From: Nymphaea colorata
Taxonomy: Eukaryota; Streptophyta; Magnoliopsida; Nymphaeales; Nymphaeaceae
Direction of reading: 5' to 3'
Assembly (NCBI RefSeq): GCF_008831285.2
Contig: NC_045144.1
Location: forward strand, 19,979,716 to 20,043,715
DNA length: 64,000 nt
Below, one piece after another: positions 61,472 through 64,000 of the stretch. A program made the translations under genes and the position numbers. Within the stretch, counting starts at the first letter, position 1. Each line of letters opens with the position of its first letter. Below the pieces are notes generated by a model that saw only the letters and a list, made by a program, of their open reading frames with translations, was not told the origin of the DNA and made no database searches.

Positions 61472-62651
61472 AAGAAGAGAGAGAGGACGGGGAGGAGGCT
61501 CGGTCTCCGTTGCCACAAAAAAAGAAGAAGAAGAAGAAGAAGAAGAAGAAAAAGGAACAGAAGTTAACCAGGGAGAACGGGAGGAGGCCTCAAAGAAGAA
61601 GAGGAGGAAGGCCACATTATTTATGTTTTTCCCTTTTTATTGAAGTTTAACGAATATACACCTCCCAAAAAAAGAAAGAGAGAGAGAGAGTCGAGGGTAT
61701 GTTAGAAAGTTTTAATGATAAAGTGTACTTTTAGTTTTTTTATTTTTTCACAATCTCATTTTTGTTCTTTCAAACTCTTTATTTTTTTACTTTATTTGTC
61801 ATATTTTGGTCATTATACACCCTTGTGACATGCACATGAAAGTGTTTATATAACCAGCTTCGTAAAAGTGGTCCTGTTCATCAGATCTGTGGACGGATTA
61901 TCTTGAGAAATGTAGATCTTCATTCAAAACATCTCTTGAATATCTTGAAACATGCTGCTCCAGTTAGCTTCGCCCTCCAAACTGCCTCACACCAGCACGC
62001 ACGCAGCAAGTTTTTTGACACTAAAAGATTGTTTTTTGCATTGTATCTATCAGGCTAATGAGGTGAGTCTTAGCCTCTTCAGTTCTCTCAATCGTGTCCC
62101 TTGGTTTCTCCATAAGTGGACCTTGTATTTGAGGTGCCAAGAAATGGCTCCAAACAACTGCTGACATGAGGTGAGTTGTATCGGGTTGGAATCGGCGGCA
62201 TTCTTTGACACTAAAAACAGGCCTATTACCTTAAGTTAAAAAGGGGTTTGATGAGAGCTCCAAGCCATAAAAATGGCCATCGTTGGATCAAAGGCGAGGT
62301 GTAGAGTTTGATGGCAAATGTGGAAGCCCAATTGTTACACGCCATGAAGGCTCCGGACGCATGTATTCAGAGACACGATAATCCATAACCGACTGCAATA
62401 TGTCGTGGAACAACGTTCTTAAGATCATCTCGTTCTCACCGTGGATTTCAGAGGGAGACCTCTCTTTGTATAAAGCCTCTTCGTTATTCAAACATTCAAG
62501 TCGTTTCTTGGTGGTCATTTTTTTGGTGGGACCTAAGTTCTGAAAGAGAAAAGTCAGCTATAAATATGGGTGTCCCTCAACTGCAATTAAAAGGTCATCC
62601 CAAGCAAGCTGTGCGGGTCTAGACAGCTACTACGTACAGCTCAGTGGTAGA

Positions 62652-62863
62652 CAGGGGCGAAGCCAGGATTTTCTTCAGGAGCGGGCCGACAGTCTGACCT
62701 CTGAATCCAGATAGGGTCAAACTGAATTCCAATACAAAAAATACATTACGTAATTAAAAAATATTATTTTTTAATGTAAAAAAAAAAATTCATTGGCTGG
62801 GGTGGGGCCATGGCCTAGGCGGGCCACCCCTTCCCTCGCGGACCCCCCTTCCCTCCGCCCCTG
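62652..62863. mobile_element. hAT-type MITE, 212 bp, with paralogous empty site
   Basis: Ends: CAGGGGCGAAGCCAGG on the left and CCTCCGCCCCTG on the right (reverse complement CAGGGGCGGAGG). Flanking 8-mers GTGGTAGA (62644-62651) and GTGGCAGA (62864-62871) differ at one position. The matching site in block A (about 49575-49600, reverse strand CAGTAGTGGAGCTAGGATTT) lacks the element. No coding capacity. Confidence 0.85.
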
Positions 62864-63342
62864 GTGGCAGAAGGATTTTTTTGCTAAGGGGTACTTGAGT
62901 TGCTGGCATAAGTTTTAACATGTAATTTTTGAGTCATGACAATGCAATCTTGGGCATTTACAATAATAAGATTTTTGTTGGGCGGATCTGAGCATTTCCT
63001 CACATTTATATATCAAAATTTAGCCCCACCAGCTTTTGAAAATTTTTGTTTACTTTGAGTTTTCTACAAGGTAATATGTGTCGGAGTGCGGAGTCTGATT
63101 CTCTATAACATGTAGATAATTTTACATTTTGATGGTTTTGCCTTATCCCCATATTTAAGAGGGGGACGGATATCTTTCTTGTGCTCTCGTTGTCTTTTCT
63201 TTTCTGAGATATTAGTGAAAAAAAACCTGTATGGCCGTAGACGTAGGGGAGATGTAGATCTAGGTCTCATGCCACTATTGTAAATAGATCTTACAAGGGG
63301 ATGCCATTGTATGTCTCATCTCCACCAGTTTCACCGTTAAAA

Positions 63343-63430
63343 GTGGAGCCAGTTTCCCTTCTTATTGTTCTTACTCTTCTCTTATTCCCTCTATAAATGG
63401 TTTGTGATCTGGTTCAAAAGTTAGAAGCAT
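63343..63430 (+). pseudogene. Decayed exon 1 of the secreted-protein family (in block C)
   Basis: GTGGAGCCAGTTTCCCTTCT...CTTATTCCCTCTATAAATGG corresponds to the decayed exon in block A and to the signal-peptide exons of genes 1 and 2. The start codon is GTG and a stop follows soon. Leader phrases (CTCATCTCCACCAG) are still visible upstream. Confidence 0.6.
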
Positions 63431-64000
63431 GTTTCCTTCTCAAGTATTATTCTTCCTTTACTTCCCCTTCCCCCACAAACCAAGAGTAGATCAGGAGACA
63501 TAATAGATGATACTCTTGATGTGAAACACAAGGAACCGAAAGACAATTTGAAGTTGCTCCTAGTTTTTCTACCGCTAATAAAAAATTGATCATAAGTTTG
63601 TTTTCGAAATTTAATTTTTAAATCAGCAAAAAATTTGTCAATTATTTTACCTTTTACAAATAAGATGAGGAATATGCCTAACTATATTAATATAATGAGA
63701 ATTTTTAATTTGAAGAAAGTTATGATGTTAATAGGCCTATATGGTTCTATAAATGAATACGCTTGTATCATAAATAGGCGTCATTTTCTTAGAAGGCCAT
63801 GACCGGGTCAAGAGTCTGACTCAATTCAATGCAGGACGAGTTAATTAATTCGAGCTTATCTCTTGCCGTGCATTCCGGGCACATCTGGAGTAGAAAGATA
63901 CATTCTCTCTCTCTCTCTCTCTTGGTTTTAAATATTGAATAGCGGTTAGGGCATAAGACCAATTATGTGCATGTAAAATCCGATTTTTTTATAAAAGTCC

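Larger units (their letters stand above)
60640..64000 (+). repeat. Duplicated upstream block C, runs off the right edge
   Basis: It matches block A in reverse from about 60640-60890 and 61613-63990. Between 60950 and 61612 it holds DNA not seen in A, including the exon-like piece at 61260-61471. It contains a MITE (62652-62863), a decayed exon 1 (63343) and a (CT)n at 63901-63921. The equivalent point in block B (53820) lies about 558 bases before the ATG of gene 1. Confidence 0.7.

Overview
The window looks like nuclear DNA of a flowering plant. The evidence is spliced genes with GT/AG introns, plant-type protein families (wax-synthase MBOAT enzymes and a plant Rab-GAP), AT-rich intergenic DNA with long (AT)n and (CT)n tracts, and many short DNA-transposon relics. 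Nothing bacterial, organellar or grass-specific was seen, and the species cannot be named from this sequence.

Left part (about 1-27.4 kb): a one-strand (minus) cluster of intronless, GC-rich wax-synthase-like acyltransferase genes in AT-rich DNA. Two copies are intact in one subgroup (8044-9135 and 15770-16861, both 363 aa). One is intact in a second subgroup (22574-23626, 350 aa) and its sister is broken by one base (26239-27314). Two fragments remain: a C-terminal end at 23-221 and an N-terminal end at about 5550-5705. Flanking DNA was duplicated with the genes. The first ~200 bases of an orphan exon-like piece, tandem repeats and transposon relics fill the gaps.

Middle part (27.4-43.5 kb): a small four-exon gene on the minus strand (31364-32509) is read cleanly across its introns except for one in-frame TGA. 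A complete seven-exon TBC-domain Rab GTPase-activating protein (38294-43459, plus strand, 412 aa) has both catalytic fingers. Between them lie an Ac/Ds-like short element (36038-36464), a hAT-type MITE with a perfect 8-bp target duplication (29421-29612), and GC-rich tandem repeats.

Right part (43-64 kb): a layered duplication zone. The last two exons and about 3 kb of 3' flank of the TBC gene recur at 56934-59748. Two divergently placed genes for small secreted Cys-rich proteins (46698-47867 minus, 54378-55557 plus) share promoter, intron position and a C-terminal Cys-Cys signature. Their upstream blocks recur at about 48.4-51.3 kb (inverted), 51.9-53.9 kb and 60.6-64.0 kb, and carry decayed extra copies of the first exon. 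The duplications give natural empty sites that date several transposon insertions. By analogy, a further secreted-protein gene should start roughly 0.5 kb beyond the right edge.
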